A stretch of DNA of 64,000 nucleotides from Vombatus ursinus (Eukaryota > Chordata > Mammalia > Diprotodontia > Vombatidae): contig NW_020954687.1 in NCBI RefSeq assembly GCF_900497805.2, positions 1,147,523-1,211,522 of the forward strand, read 5' to 3'. Of this stretch, positions 10,865 to 22,300 are shown piece by piece (the stretch's first letter is position 1; every line of letters starts with the position of its first letter). The notes under the pieces were generated by a model, which was given only the letters and a program-made list of their open reading frames with translations, had not been told where the DNA came from and did not search any database. The position numbers were made by a program, and so were the translations under genes.

Positions 10865-11065
10865 ATGGCTAAGACTGGAGGATTTAGAGCTAGAAGGAAC
10901 CTTGCAAATCTCATCCCACCCTCTCATTTGACAGACAGAGATACTGAGACCCAGAGAGACCCAGAGCCTATATCCCCTGTATAAGGCCACAGGGAGTAAG
11001 GAAAGTCCAAGATCAAACCCAGGTCTCGTGACTGCAAATTCAAGTCTCCTTCCAGTATATTATGC
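10865..11065 (-). mobile_element. MIR, antisense
   Basis: It shows tttagagctagaaggaacct, a degraded gaaactgag block and gatcaaacccaggtctcgtg in antisense MIR order. Confidence 0.6.
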
Positions 11066-11401
11066 CGCTGCTGCCTTCCCCCCACTATTCCTCCTACTTG
11101 CCCCTCACCTCCAGCTCCTCACACACACATTAACACACACTCCAAAGCTTCCCTGAAAGGCTGACCTCAACCATCATCAGATCAAGTGAGCTAATTTTGT
11201 AAACATTCTCAGATGTGACTCAGTGAGGCCATCCAAGATGGCAAGAAGAACCCTGGCTGCCCTTCCTGGGGGTAGGAGTGAGGGACAACAGAACAAGCGA
11301 TTTGTGTGTTGATTAAGGTGACTGGAAGACCCTTCTTGCCCTCCTCCCCTCACCCCTTTTGACCTCAACCTTTTCTCTGCACCAAAAAAAAAAAAAACAA
11401 C

Positions 11402-11695
11402 GTGGCATAATGTAAAGGCATCTTTAGATATCAGAAAGACCTGAATTCAAATCCGGCCCCTGACGCTTACTATTCATGTAACCAGGGACAAATCATTAAA
11501 TCAACAAGCATTTATTAAACCCCTACTAAGTGTCAGGAGCTGCTAAATGCTAGAGCTAAGCATGTGACCTCTCTGACCCTCAGTTTCCTCATCTGTAAAA
11601 TAAAAGTAACACTGTAATTAAAGTCCCTGCCTTAATGCTTTGCACAATGCCTGGCACATAGTCGGCTCTTAATAGATGTTGATTGATTGATTACT
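11402..11695 (+). mobile_element. CORE-SINE with an inserted L2 3'-end fragment
   Basis: The head (gtggcataatgtaaaggcat, gacctgaattcaaatccggc) is interrupted at about 11500-11560 by an antisense L2 tail (aacaagcatttattaaaccc). The CORE resumes with cagtttcctcatctgtaaaa and ends with tgcctggcacatagtcggc. Confidence 0.65.
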
Positions 11696-11719
11696 TCACT
11701 GTACTATGGGGTGGATCAA

Positions 11720-11850
11720 CTAATAATCATAGTAATAGTGACTGCTAGCACTTATATAGTGCTTTAAGGTTGGCAAAGAGGTTTATGAATTATCTCATTT
11801 TATCCTCACAACAACCCTGGGAGGGAGGTGCTATTATTAATCCCCTTTGG
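11720..11850 (-). mobile_element. CORE-SINE fragment, antisense
   Basis: It reads agcacttatatagtgcttta, tctcattttatcctcacaac and gggaggtgctattattaat, an antisense THER1/MIR body. Confidence 0.6.
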
Positions 11851-12249
11851 CCTTGCAAAATGTAAAGTGCTATCTATTAATCAAAACAACAAGCCTTTAT
11901 TAAAGTTCCTACTGTGTGTCAATACAAGTGAGACAAACTGTCTCACAATGAGCCTTCAAGGTGCCTACTGTATGCCAATAAAAAAGTGGCACAAAATGTC
12001 TGCAATGATTATTTCCAGTGACTGAAAACTAGGATGAAGGAGATAGACACAAGATGGCGCTGACAATGATGGGAGGATAGGCCTATTTCTCTAAAACGCT
12101 TCCCCCAAGATACATTTCCCCAGCTGCCCACCCTCAGCCCCAGTTTACATAGTCTGGTTTTCTCCTTTTTTCCCAGTATTCCTCCCCTCCCCCTTTACCT
12201 GGGGCTCAGACCCAAGGCTGGAAGTGGGGTGGGGTGGGGTACAGGGCCT

Positions 12250-12760
12250 GTGCAGGGAGGGAGGAGAAAGGGGAGCAGGAGGAGGAAGAGGAAGAGGTCT
12301 AGGGATGGGAGGAAAGAAGGGCAGGAGGAGGAAGGGAGAGAAGGGATTAGAGGAGGATCAGAGGAAAGAGCAACAGCAGCAGCTGGAGGAGGAGGGGGAG
12401 AAGGGTGGGAAGAGGAGGAAGGGGAGGAGGAGCAGAGGAAAGAAACAAGGGCAGCAGCGGGAAGTAGAGCACATGGGGAGGGGGAGGAGGGATGGGAGGA
12501 GGGATGGGAGGAGAGGAGAGCAGCAGCAGGAGGAGGGACAGGGGAGGAGGGAGGAGAGGANNNNNNNNNNAGGAGAGGAGAGCAGTAGGAGGAGGAGGAG
12601 GGACAGGGGAGGAGGGAAGAGAGGGAAAGGAGAGCAGCAGGAAGGAGGACAGGAAAGGGGAAGGAGGATGGGAGGAGGAGGAGGAGGAGGAGAAGAAAGG
12701 AGAGCAGCAGCAGGAGGAGGGCCAAGGGAGGGGGAGGAGGACCGGAGGAGGAGCGAGGAA
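12250..12760 (+). repeat. Polypurine (GGA/GAGG)n tract with assembly gap
   Basis: About 500 nt are almost only purines on the plus strand, made of imperfect GGA and AGGAGG units with CAGCAGCAG interruptions. Ten N bases at 12561-12570 mark an assembly gap, so the true length is unknown. It ends where the ARL8A CpG-rich 5' region begins. Confidence 0.9.
12561..12570. other. Assembly gap (10 N)
   Basis: Ten N bases lie inside the polypurine tract. The size is probably a placeholder. Confidence 0.99.
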
Positions 12761-12956
12761 AGGCGAGCGCGGCGGCGGCGGGGGGAGGAGGGCTCTGAGG
12801 CCACACCCATCGGCGGGCGGGGAGCGGGGAGGGAGCTGCTGCTGCTGCCTCTGCTGCTCACGCTGCTGCTGCCGGGCTGCTCGGAGGGCCGGGCGGGCAG
12901 GCGGACAGGCGAGTGTGCAGGCGGCAGCAGCTCCAGGGCCGCGCGGGCGGGCAGGG

Positions 12957-12990
12957 GGACGGACGGACGGACGGACGGACGGACGGACGG
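12957..12990 (+). repeat. (GGAC)8 tetranucleotide in the ARL8A 5' UTR/promoter
   Basis: Eight perfect GGAC units plus GG, with shorter GGACGGAC runs again near 13033-13043. Confidence 0.95.
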
Positions 12991-13242
12991 CCGCGCGGGC
13001 GGGCGGGGCTGCTCGGCGGGCGCCCGCTGCACAGACGGACGGACAGAGCGAGCGGCCGGGCCGCTGCCGCGGACTGACGCACGGGCGGCGCCGGGCGGGC
13101 CGGGGCGGTGGCTGTAGCCGAGCCGCCGGGTCCCCCGTGGCGTGCCGGGCGGGCGGGCAGGCGGGCGGCCCGGCTCGGGCCCAGAGCGGAGCGCGGCGCA
13201 GGGGCGAGCGTGCGGGCGGGGCCCGCGGCCGGAGCCGCCACC

Positions 13243-13365
13243 ATGATCGCTTTGTTCAACAAGCTGCTGGACTGGTTCAAGGCCCTGTTTTGGAAGGAGG
13301 AGATGGAGCTCACGCTCGTGGGCCTACAGTACTCGGGCAAGACCACCTTCGTCAACGTGATCGCG
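13243..13365 (+). CDS. ARL8A: ARL8A exon 1 (coding part)
   Basis: It encodes residues 1-41, from the membrane helix through the P-loop to FVNVIA. Donor gtacgc, phase 0. Confidence 0.98.
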
Positions 13366-16300
13366 GTACGCGGCGGGGGGCCTTCCGCGCTCGGGGGCGC
13401 AGGGAGGGGCATGACGCGGCGAAAGCCGCCGGGTCCTCTCCCCGGCAGGGCGGGGGGGGGGGGGCCCGGGGGGCCGCCCCCGGGGGGGGGGGGGGGGGGG
13501 GGGGCCCGGGGTTCTTAGTGAGCCCCCGCGGGGGGGTATGCAACCCCTCCCAGCCGGAAGAGGAAGAACGGCCCCGAGTGGGGGAGGGGGAGATGTCATC
13601 CTCGTGGGGCCCCGCGGGGAGGGGGAAACCAAGAGGCCACTTCCTCCGACCCGCGTGACTAGTTGCGGGAGGGGTGCCCGGGAGCACTGCTGGGGGGACA
13701 TCTGGGGGGACAGGGGCGCCAGGAAGCGATGCCCTCCCAGAGGAGGTCCCGGCAGCAGCAGGGGCAGCGTCCTGGAGCCGGGCTCGAGGCCGGAGGCGGG
13801 CGAGGAAAGGGTTAAAGCTCTCCCCAAAGGGGAGGACGAGTTCGTTGGGTGTGTGAGCTGAGGCTGCAGTAATGGCCGCGGCCTGCACGGCCTGCATCCC
13901 CCGGCAGAAGCCAAGCCCCGAGCCAAGCCCAGTTGGGGCTTGTGGCGGCCCCCCACGGCACCCCCCACCCCCAGGGACCCGGCCCCACTCCCAGGGCCGT
14001 GGCTTCCCAGGATTCGGGGGTGCCGATTAGATGCGGGGGTCAGAAGACCCCCCCCCCGAGGACCTGCGGGCCCTAGGTGACTTCCCTCTGACTTGCCGGT
14101 CAAGTTCCCCAATCTGGCAAATGGCCGGGCGTATAAGAAGTGTCGGCACTTCGGGGTCTGTGATCTGGGTCCTCGGAAACAGATGTCATCAGGCCTGGGG
14201 TGGGCGGGGAATGAGAAGAAGAGCAGGCAGGTCTCTAGAGAGTCACATGAGTTTACCCTTCTGTTCCCAGATGCTCTAGAAATAACCTCTGCCCTTTCCC
14301 CACCCAGTTCTGCCCGCACTTGGGCCACAGCATTCCTTGTCTTCCTGGTCAGCAGAGGGAATACCCTTGGGCATGGTGATCTGTAGACCTGACAGCCCAT
14401 CCTGGCCTTCGCCTCCAGGGACCCCACTGCTCACCCTTCCCTCCCCGGATCTATAGTCCAGGACCTCCTCGTTAGAGCCCGGGGTCATTCAGGGACCTTT
14501 GGCTATCTCAGGCTGGGGGACAGGAGCCTAGGTTCTGTCTTCATTTCCTGCCTTGACTTTGGGGGAGTCAGATATTTAGAGAGGGAGTTAGTAACTGTTT
14601 TCTTGGGGACACAAAGGGTGATAACCAGAGAGGTCTGTTCCTACCATGAATGGGCCAAGTGGTTTGAGATTGCTGGTGAATTTGGTCTAGTGTTTGTTTT
14701 TGCTTGCAAGCAGTGAGCACCTAGGCGACAAATCTAAAGTGAGCATAGGATTTCTAACAATAAATTGCAAATACACAAAACGAAAGCTGTATGATAACAT
14801 TGTGTAGTGGAAAGAGAATTGTATTAGGAGCCAGAGAAGTAGATTCTACTTTTTATTGTGTTGGTTAGCTGAGTGACCTTGGGCAAGTCTCTGGGCCTCA
14901 GTTCCTTATCTTTGAAATGAAGGACTTAGAGAAAAAATGAGGAGCTTGGACAAAATGATCTCCAAGGTCCTTTCCATTTCTAATAGTCTGTCACCTGAAT
15001 TCTGCAGGTTTGACTGGGTTGATAGGATGGGTAGAATGCTGTGACTATTTGCTTTTAGGCCCTGGATCCTGAGAGAAATCCCTTAAGTATGAGCCTGAGA
15101 GAAGTTAATGCTGTTCTGCTCTTGGCCTAGGAACAGCATGGGGCAGGGGGGACAGACAGCCTTGGTGTTACCCACAATCCCTTGCACAGGGCTCCTGATA
15201 GAGTATTAATGAGGCCATGTTCCTGGAAAGGAATCGTGGGACATAGAAATCCATCCATTGCCCAGCTGTATCCTAGTGAGCATTACCTTGCTCACTCCCT
15301 TTTAAGTAACAATCCCTGTAACCATAATCATAATAGCTGATATCACACTTACCTACTGTGATATGCTGTTGCTGTGGCCCTGGAAAAGCATCTTTTAGAA
15401 GGTCCTCCTCTGTCCTGGGCTGGTACCATACCCAGTGATGGGAGAACCCAGGAATCCTGAATCCCAGCATCCATATCAAAGATGCTTCTGGGAGGCCCAC
15501 AAGGTGCTTATCTGCTGGGCTGCTCTTCGCTCTTTGATTCAGTTCAAACATTGCAGACCCCAGGAGGAAATGGCAGATTAACTTGACCATCTTTGAAGGG
15601 AAGCCCTAAAAAACACCAACCAACTTGTAATCCAGGCCTCCCAAAGCCTTGCCTTGCTTCGTGACCTCATACCTTTCTCCATTTCTCTCCGAGTCACTTC
15701 TTTCTGCTGTATGAACTTGAATTGGGAATGACCTGAGCACCCAGCATATAGTGGGTGGTATTCAGAGTAAGGCTAACAAAAACCAAGGATCCTTGGTACA
15801 GCTGGTGAGACTCTGAAGTGGGGTGCCCCCACCTCCATTCATGGCCCAAAATGAGTGGTTGAGAAAAACAAGAAACTGAGTCAGGGGCTTAGGGGATGGC
15901 AGTAAGCATTTATTAAGTATCTACTATGTGCCAGGTACCATGCTAAGTGCTTTTACAAATATCCTTTCATTTGATCCTCACAACAGTCCTGAGATGTAGG
16001 TCATCGTGAGAGGTTTACAGTCAGGGAAATTGAGGCAAGCAGAAATTTAAGTGACTTGCCAGGGGTCACATAGCTTGGAAATACCTGACACTGGATTTGA
16101 ACTCAGGTCTTCTTGACTTCAGGCCCAGTGGATACACTGTACCACCTAGCTACCCTATGGCTTAGCTTCCATCCCTATTAACTGAACAGGAGAGGGTAAA
16201 ATTAGAGGTGCTTGTTTTCTGTTGATTCTCCCAGAATTCCCACTTTTCCCAATATCTGTATTCTGCTCGATTCTTTGGAGTCTGGGAGTGAGCCACAGAA

Positions 16301-19300
16301 TGTTTTCCTTTTCCTTTCAGGGTTTATCTCCTCAGTTCGTAGGAGATGAGAACTCTTCCTGTTTCCACAGAGAAGGAACTGAAAACTCAGACTCCCCAGA
16401 ATGTTAGAAGTAGGAGGTACCTTATTGATCACGTAGCCCAGACCCTTATGTTAGAGATGAGAAGTTGAAACCCAGAGAGGAGGTGCCTTGACAGACGACA
16501 CAATGCCATAGTTGTCACTGTCGGGGCTTTCTCCTAGTTTGTAGGAAAGCCCATTGTCAAGCCTCCTAAAGGTCAGCTGCTTTATTTGCATCCCTTTAGC
16601 CTCTCCTTGCTGATTCACCCATACGTACGCAGGTGCTTTAATATTTGCAAAGCCTTCACGTACTCCATCTCATGCAGTCTCAACCACCCTTTGAGAAAGG
16701 TGCTATTATTCCCCTTTTTCAGAATGAGGAAACTGAGGCCAAGAGAGCTTAAGTGACTTTCAAGTAATCCAGCCTGTCTGAGGTAGGATTTGAACTCTGG
16801 TCTTCTTGACTTGTGGCCCAGTGTAAAACCTCGCTGCCCCTAGATTAGACTTTGGTACTAAGGCTCTTTTTATAACCTGTGTGACCTCAGGCCAGTTACT
16901 TCCCCTTTTCTGGTCTTCAATTTCTTGATCTGTAAAATAAGGGAGTTATACCAGAGGACCTCTGATGGCCCAGCTCTAAGTTTATGGGCCTAGGACCCCT
17001 TTTTTCTTTTCTTTCTTTCTTTGTCTTTTTTTGGTGAGGCAGTTGGGGTTAAGTGACTTGCCCAGAGTCACACAGCTGGCACCTCCTTTTTCTTGGCCCC
17101 CATCTGGGAAGGTTTCTGCCCTGGTTGACCTTACCAGGCCTGGGTCTTCAGTCAGAGGAGGCCCTCAGAGCCCAACTTGACCTCAAGACTTGAGTTTGCA
17201 TCCTGGTTCTGAGTGACCTTGGGCAAAACACTGGGTTGGACCCAATGGCCTCTGAGGTTCCATCCAACTCTTTATTGTTGTGCTAGCCAGCTGCCTTGGC
17301 CCTCAATCCTAGAGGGGCAGAGCCCTGTTATAAGGAAGCAAGAGCCCCTAGTTTAGCCTTAGCGAGACCCAGGGACTTGGGAAAGGTCGGGCGGAGCCAG
17401 ACTCTGTCAAGAAAGGAAAATGGCCATATTCAAACCCACTGGGAGTTTTCCTTCCTCCCTTTAGCTCTCAGCCTCTCCCCCACCTGCCACCCAGCCACTG
17501 AGGGACCTGCCTTTTCATTTCCTTTGCCGTAGACCAGTCCTTGTGTTATCTAGCTTGGATGCCCCATCCTTTGGCTTACCAGGGGGCAGGCTGGGTTTTA
17601 TAAAGAGCATTGTATTTGGCTTTAAAAGAAAGAAGGTAAAATAAACTGGCTTATAGTCCACAGGCCTCTGGTCTTGAGAGACGGCATAATAGAGTGCAGT
17701 GGGAAGGTCCCCAGCTGAATTCCAGGCCTGATACTTTGTAACTTTAGCGGAGTCATTTCATTTTGCTCAGTCTCAGATTCTTTCTCTGTAAAATGGGTAG
17801 AGTAATAACTGTAGTGTGGTGAAGTAGATCGAGCGCTGGGCCTGGAGTCAGGAAGACTCATCTTCCTGAGTTCAAATCCAGCCTCAGACACTTCCTAGCT
17901 GTGTGACCCTGGGCAAGTCACTTAACCTTGTTTGTCTCGGTTTCCTCATCTGTAAAATGAGCTGGAAAAGGAAATGGCAAACTACTATAGTATCTTTGCC
18001 AAGAAAACCCGAGGTGGGATCGCAAGGAGACACCACTGAAATGACTCAAAAACAACAGATAACTGTAGTAACCCACCTCACAGAATTGTTGTGAAGAAAG
18101 TGCCTCGTGAATCTGAAAATGAGTTGTTATGATGATCCTAGAATACCCTAATTGAGGATTAGAGGCTGACACTAGATGGGGGTGAAGCATGGCGGGTGTG
18201 GGGGAAAATGCTGGGTTTTTCCCCCTAATTGTGGAGTCCTTGGGTACGCCTGATACACCATATTACATGTGACCTTGGGAAGTCACTTAACATCTTTGAG
18301 TCTTAGTTGGGCAGCATACAGAGCATGGGTCTGGAGTTAGGACATCCTGGGTTCAGATGTGTCCACAGACCTACCTAGCTGTATGTGCCCCTGGGGACAA
18401 TTACTTTCTGCCTCAGTTTCCTCCCCTGTAAAAAAGGAAACATAATGGTATCTACCTCCGACAGTTGTTGGTAAGATCAAATGAGATAATATTTGTAAAT
18501 GTTATCAGTTTTCTCCCTTTCTTCACGGAGGGATTGGACTAGATCTCAGAGGTCCCTTTCAGCTCTAAATCTGGGATCATCGTGTTGATGTGGTGATATG
18601 CCCTACCAGACTCACTTTGTAGGAAGGAGGAAGAGATAATGTAACATGCCCAGGTGAGTCCAGCTCATCTCTTGGCCTGCACCCACAGAAGAGCCGCTGC
18701 CGCCATCTTTCCTCTGAAGCAAACCCACATTGTTAAGTTTCTGCCACCATCATGTTCCATCTGGCCAACCATCCAAGCAGTATTCTGGATACAGAAGTAT
18801 AGGGACAGGTCACCATGCCCACGTACAGTTCCCAGTAAGAGTCAGTGAAGAGGCATTTCTTCACGCTTAAGTGAGTGTTATAGGTGCCACACGTAGGTGG
18901 AAAAGGGGACAGGAAGAGGAGAGATCACTTTAAAGACAGTGTGGTATAGTGCATATGAAGTCAAAAGACCTGGGTTCAAGTCCTGCTCTGTCAGTTGCTA
19001 CCTCTGTGTGATATTAAACAAGTGGACACCTCTCAGAAGGCTGGACGGAGTAATCTTTCAGGTCCCTTCCAGCTCTTATCCATGATTCTTTGAATGTGAA
19101 TGGACAGCTGGAGATGGAGAGGATTCTGTGCTGATTGCCAGTCTCAGTTCTTGACTTCCCTGCCTGGAGTGAGGCACAACCACGTCCTGTACCCTGGGGC
19201 CTGAAAAAAATCCAGGAGGGGATGTTGCAATGAGGAGCCAGAACCCTTGGGTTCAGTTCCCTGTTTTACTCTCGATTTTGTGTGACCTGGAGGTGAGAGT

Positions 19301-22300
19301 TGGACTTCTGAGGCTATCTGGTCAAACCCATGCTAAAAAGAAATCCCCACTGTAACACCCTCCAAGTGGTCATCCATCCTCTGCTTGAAGGCCTCAGCAC
19401 TAATTAGCAATGCCCAAGTGATGGTTGCCTTTCCAGTTGTGGCAAGCCCAGCCTCCCAAGGCTGCTACTCCCGAAAGATAAATAGATTTATCTCACGTAT
19501 GAATGGGGGAGTCTTTCCTACTTCACTTGGTCCTGCCTTTTTTGAGACCTGTGGCCAGCTTGGAATCAGAAGATCACAGGTCTAGAGGTGGAAGGACCAT
19601 TAGAGACCATGTAGACCAATCCCGTCCTTTAGCATAAGAGGAAACTGAGGCTCAGAAAAGTGAACTCATTTTTCCAAGGTCATATAACTTTAAAGGATCA
19701 GAGAATCAGATTTAGGGGTGGATCAGACCTTAGAGGGCTTCTAGTCCAATGTCCTCACTTTATAGATGAAGCGGACCCAAAGCAGGGAGGTGACTCGGTC
19801 ATATAGATAATAAGCAGAAGTAAGATTTGAACCCAACTACTATCTCCAAACCCAGGATGTTTTCCATGACAGGAGATTGTGTCATCAGTCCTTGGATCTT
19901 TAGGGGTTAGCAATAACCCAGGGCAGCTAGGTGACTCAATGAATAAAGCACCAGGCCTGGAGTCAGGAAGACCTGAGTTCAAATCTGACCGGTGTGACGT
20001 TGGGCAAGTCACTTGATCCTATTGACCTCAATTTCCTCATCTATAAAATAAGCTGGAGAAGGAAATGGCAAATCACTCCAGTATCTCTGCCAAGAAACCC
20101 CAGATGGGGTCACAGAGAGTCAGATGTGACCATAAACAACCGAACAGCAACAACAAACGCAACATGGAGATTTTGGAGATATCCAGGGGGAAAATAGAAA
20201 TGACGAAGCAGTTTACAAGTAGGTGACAGAAGTGGAATCACAGCAAACTCCCAGGTGTCCAAGTGAATGGGAATGAGTCGTCATAACATGGGTGAACCAA
20301 AATGTTAGATGTGGCAAAAGTCAGAAAGAGATTTGGAAATCAAGGCGATATAAAAACAAAAGCTATCCGTAAAGTGAAGGGGAAAAAATTGGCTTGCCTT
20401 TGGAACATGCTGTGATCTGAGAGTGGCACAGTTACTTTCCCAGTGTTAGTTAGGTTCAGGCTAATGTGAAAATTGCTCCATATTCCTTGATGGGGGAGCA
20501 ATACCATCTAGACATATTCTAGGGGAACAGGAGGAGCCACCCTGGAACTCCACTTCCATCATGGGTGATCCAGAGCATGCTGAACCTTACCCTGGAAAGG
20601 AATAGGCTGAGGTACAACTTGAATGGTTCGTCTGAGGCTGTCCACTATGCTAATGCTAGGAAGCTGTTGTCCCCCAGCCCCACTGAGAACTAAAGGAAGA
20701 GAAGGGTTGCATTTTATGAATTACAGTCAGAGACGGTATAGCATAGTACGTAGATGGACTGGAGTCAGGAGATTCTGAAAGTTAAAGTACTAATTCAGGC
20801 AGTAACTAATTAGCTGTATGACTGCACACAAATCCCTCACTTTTGCGTCTGTTTCCTTATTTGTAAAGTGGGAATAATAACTCTTGTACAAAAGGTTGTT
20901 GTGTGGAAAGTGCTTTACCAAAAAGGGCAACTAAGGAAGGATAAATCAGAGAAAGAAAACTGTAGACGGATTTTATTAACAAATATGGATGTAGAGATTT
21001 AAAATAAAATCTTAGCAAAGAGACTGTAGTAATATCCAAAAAAACTATTTGCTGTGACCAAGGGATTGGGGGTGGGGTAGACATTAGAAAAGCAATTTCT
21101 GTTAACCACAGAAATAAACCTTAAAACACTCCACAAATGGCAATTATTAGAACTCTGGAAAAACTTCCCAAGAGTAGTCCAGTGTGAGAAACATCTTATG
21201 GAAATTGTTTTCTTTCTTTGGAGAGGTTTAAATATGGGCCAAGCACCCGGGTTGCTTTAGGTACCACCCATTTCCGAGGACAGAGGACAAACAAAATAGC
21301 CTGTGAGCTTGCCTTCCAGCATGAGAAATCTAGAATCTGTCATCCTGGTTTTGTCAGGCCCAGAGGGGCCAATTTCTTTGCACTATGTCTGTGGGGGGTA
21401 GCCCTAATTCTGACTCTTCCTCCAGTCAGGACAGTTCAATGAAGACATGATCCCAACCGTAGGCTTCAACATGCGCAAAATCACCAAAGGGAACGTAACT
21501 ATCAAGGTAAGGGGAAAGGCCAGAGTCTGAATGCAGGGTGGGGAGCAGGCCCCAAAGGGGAGGGCATCGGGAGGTGAGAGTAGCTGAAGGACAGTGGAAG
21601 GAGAAGCCTCCTTCATTCCCTTGTGGTGCCATAGGGAGACCTGGGGCCCATGGCCCGAGGGCAGAAGGGTAAGTGGGAGAAGGAGTGCCCATTCTCTCCT
21701 GGCACTGAGAAGTTTACAAAGTTGAGTTAAAATCTGGCCCCTGACCTGATGGAACATGCAGGGTAGTAAGGAGATCTTCGACCAGTACACCCGCTTAGAT
21801 GCATGTCCCGTATGTGTTGTCCCTTCCATTAGAAGGGGAGGTCCTTGAAAATGGGGACTGTCCACTTTTCTCTTGGTGTCCCTAGTGCGTCCCTATCTTT
21901 ATGATACTAAAAATTACTACACAAGAAATACATTAGGAAGGTACGAGGGCTGGTGGGAAGAAGTGGAAGGGAGACCTTGGAGGCGCAAGTGTTTGTGGGA
22001 GAGGGAGAGAAAAGTGGATCGAGCATGGCTGGAGATGCTGGGGTACATGCTTCCTGACCCTGAGGCCCTCTGTCTCTTCTTCCTGATCCCCAGCTCTGGG
22101 ACATTGGAGGCCAGCCCCGTTTCCGTAGCATGTGGGAGCGATATTGCCGAGGAGTGAGCGCCATCGTGTAAGTGTCGGGGCCCAGGGCCCTGCCTGGCTC
22201 CCCACTGCACCCTGTCCTCATTAGATCCCTCACCTCAGCTGGGTTTTCTGGTCTGTCCCCTCACGAAGGCCTTGTGGCATCCTTCACGTAAGGACTAGAC

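Larger units (their letters stand above)
12700..14060 (+). promoter_or_regulatory. ARL8A: CpG island, ARL8A promoter and exon 1
   Basis: The stretch is very GC- and CpG-rich, with many GGGCGG/GGCGGG boxes and no TATA box near the start codon. It covers the presumed transcription start, the 5' UTR, exon 1 and the start of intron 1. This is the usual promoter type of a housekeeping GTPase gene. The exact start site cannot be read from sequence. Confidence 0.8.

Noticed and set aside
12224-13658. Long open frames (up to about 390 codons) on both strands through the purine tract, 5' region and exon 1 of ARL8A
   Set aside because: They arise because purine- and GC-rich DNA lacks stop codons. They read low-complexity Gly/Arg/Glu or Pro/Ser, cross the N gap, and one runs in another frame through the true exon 1.
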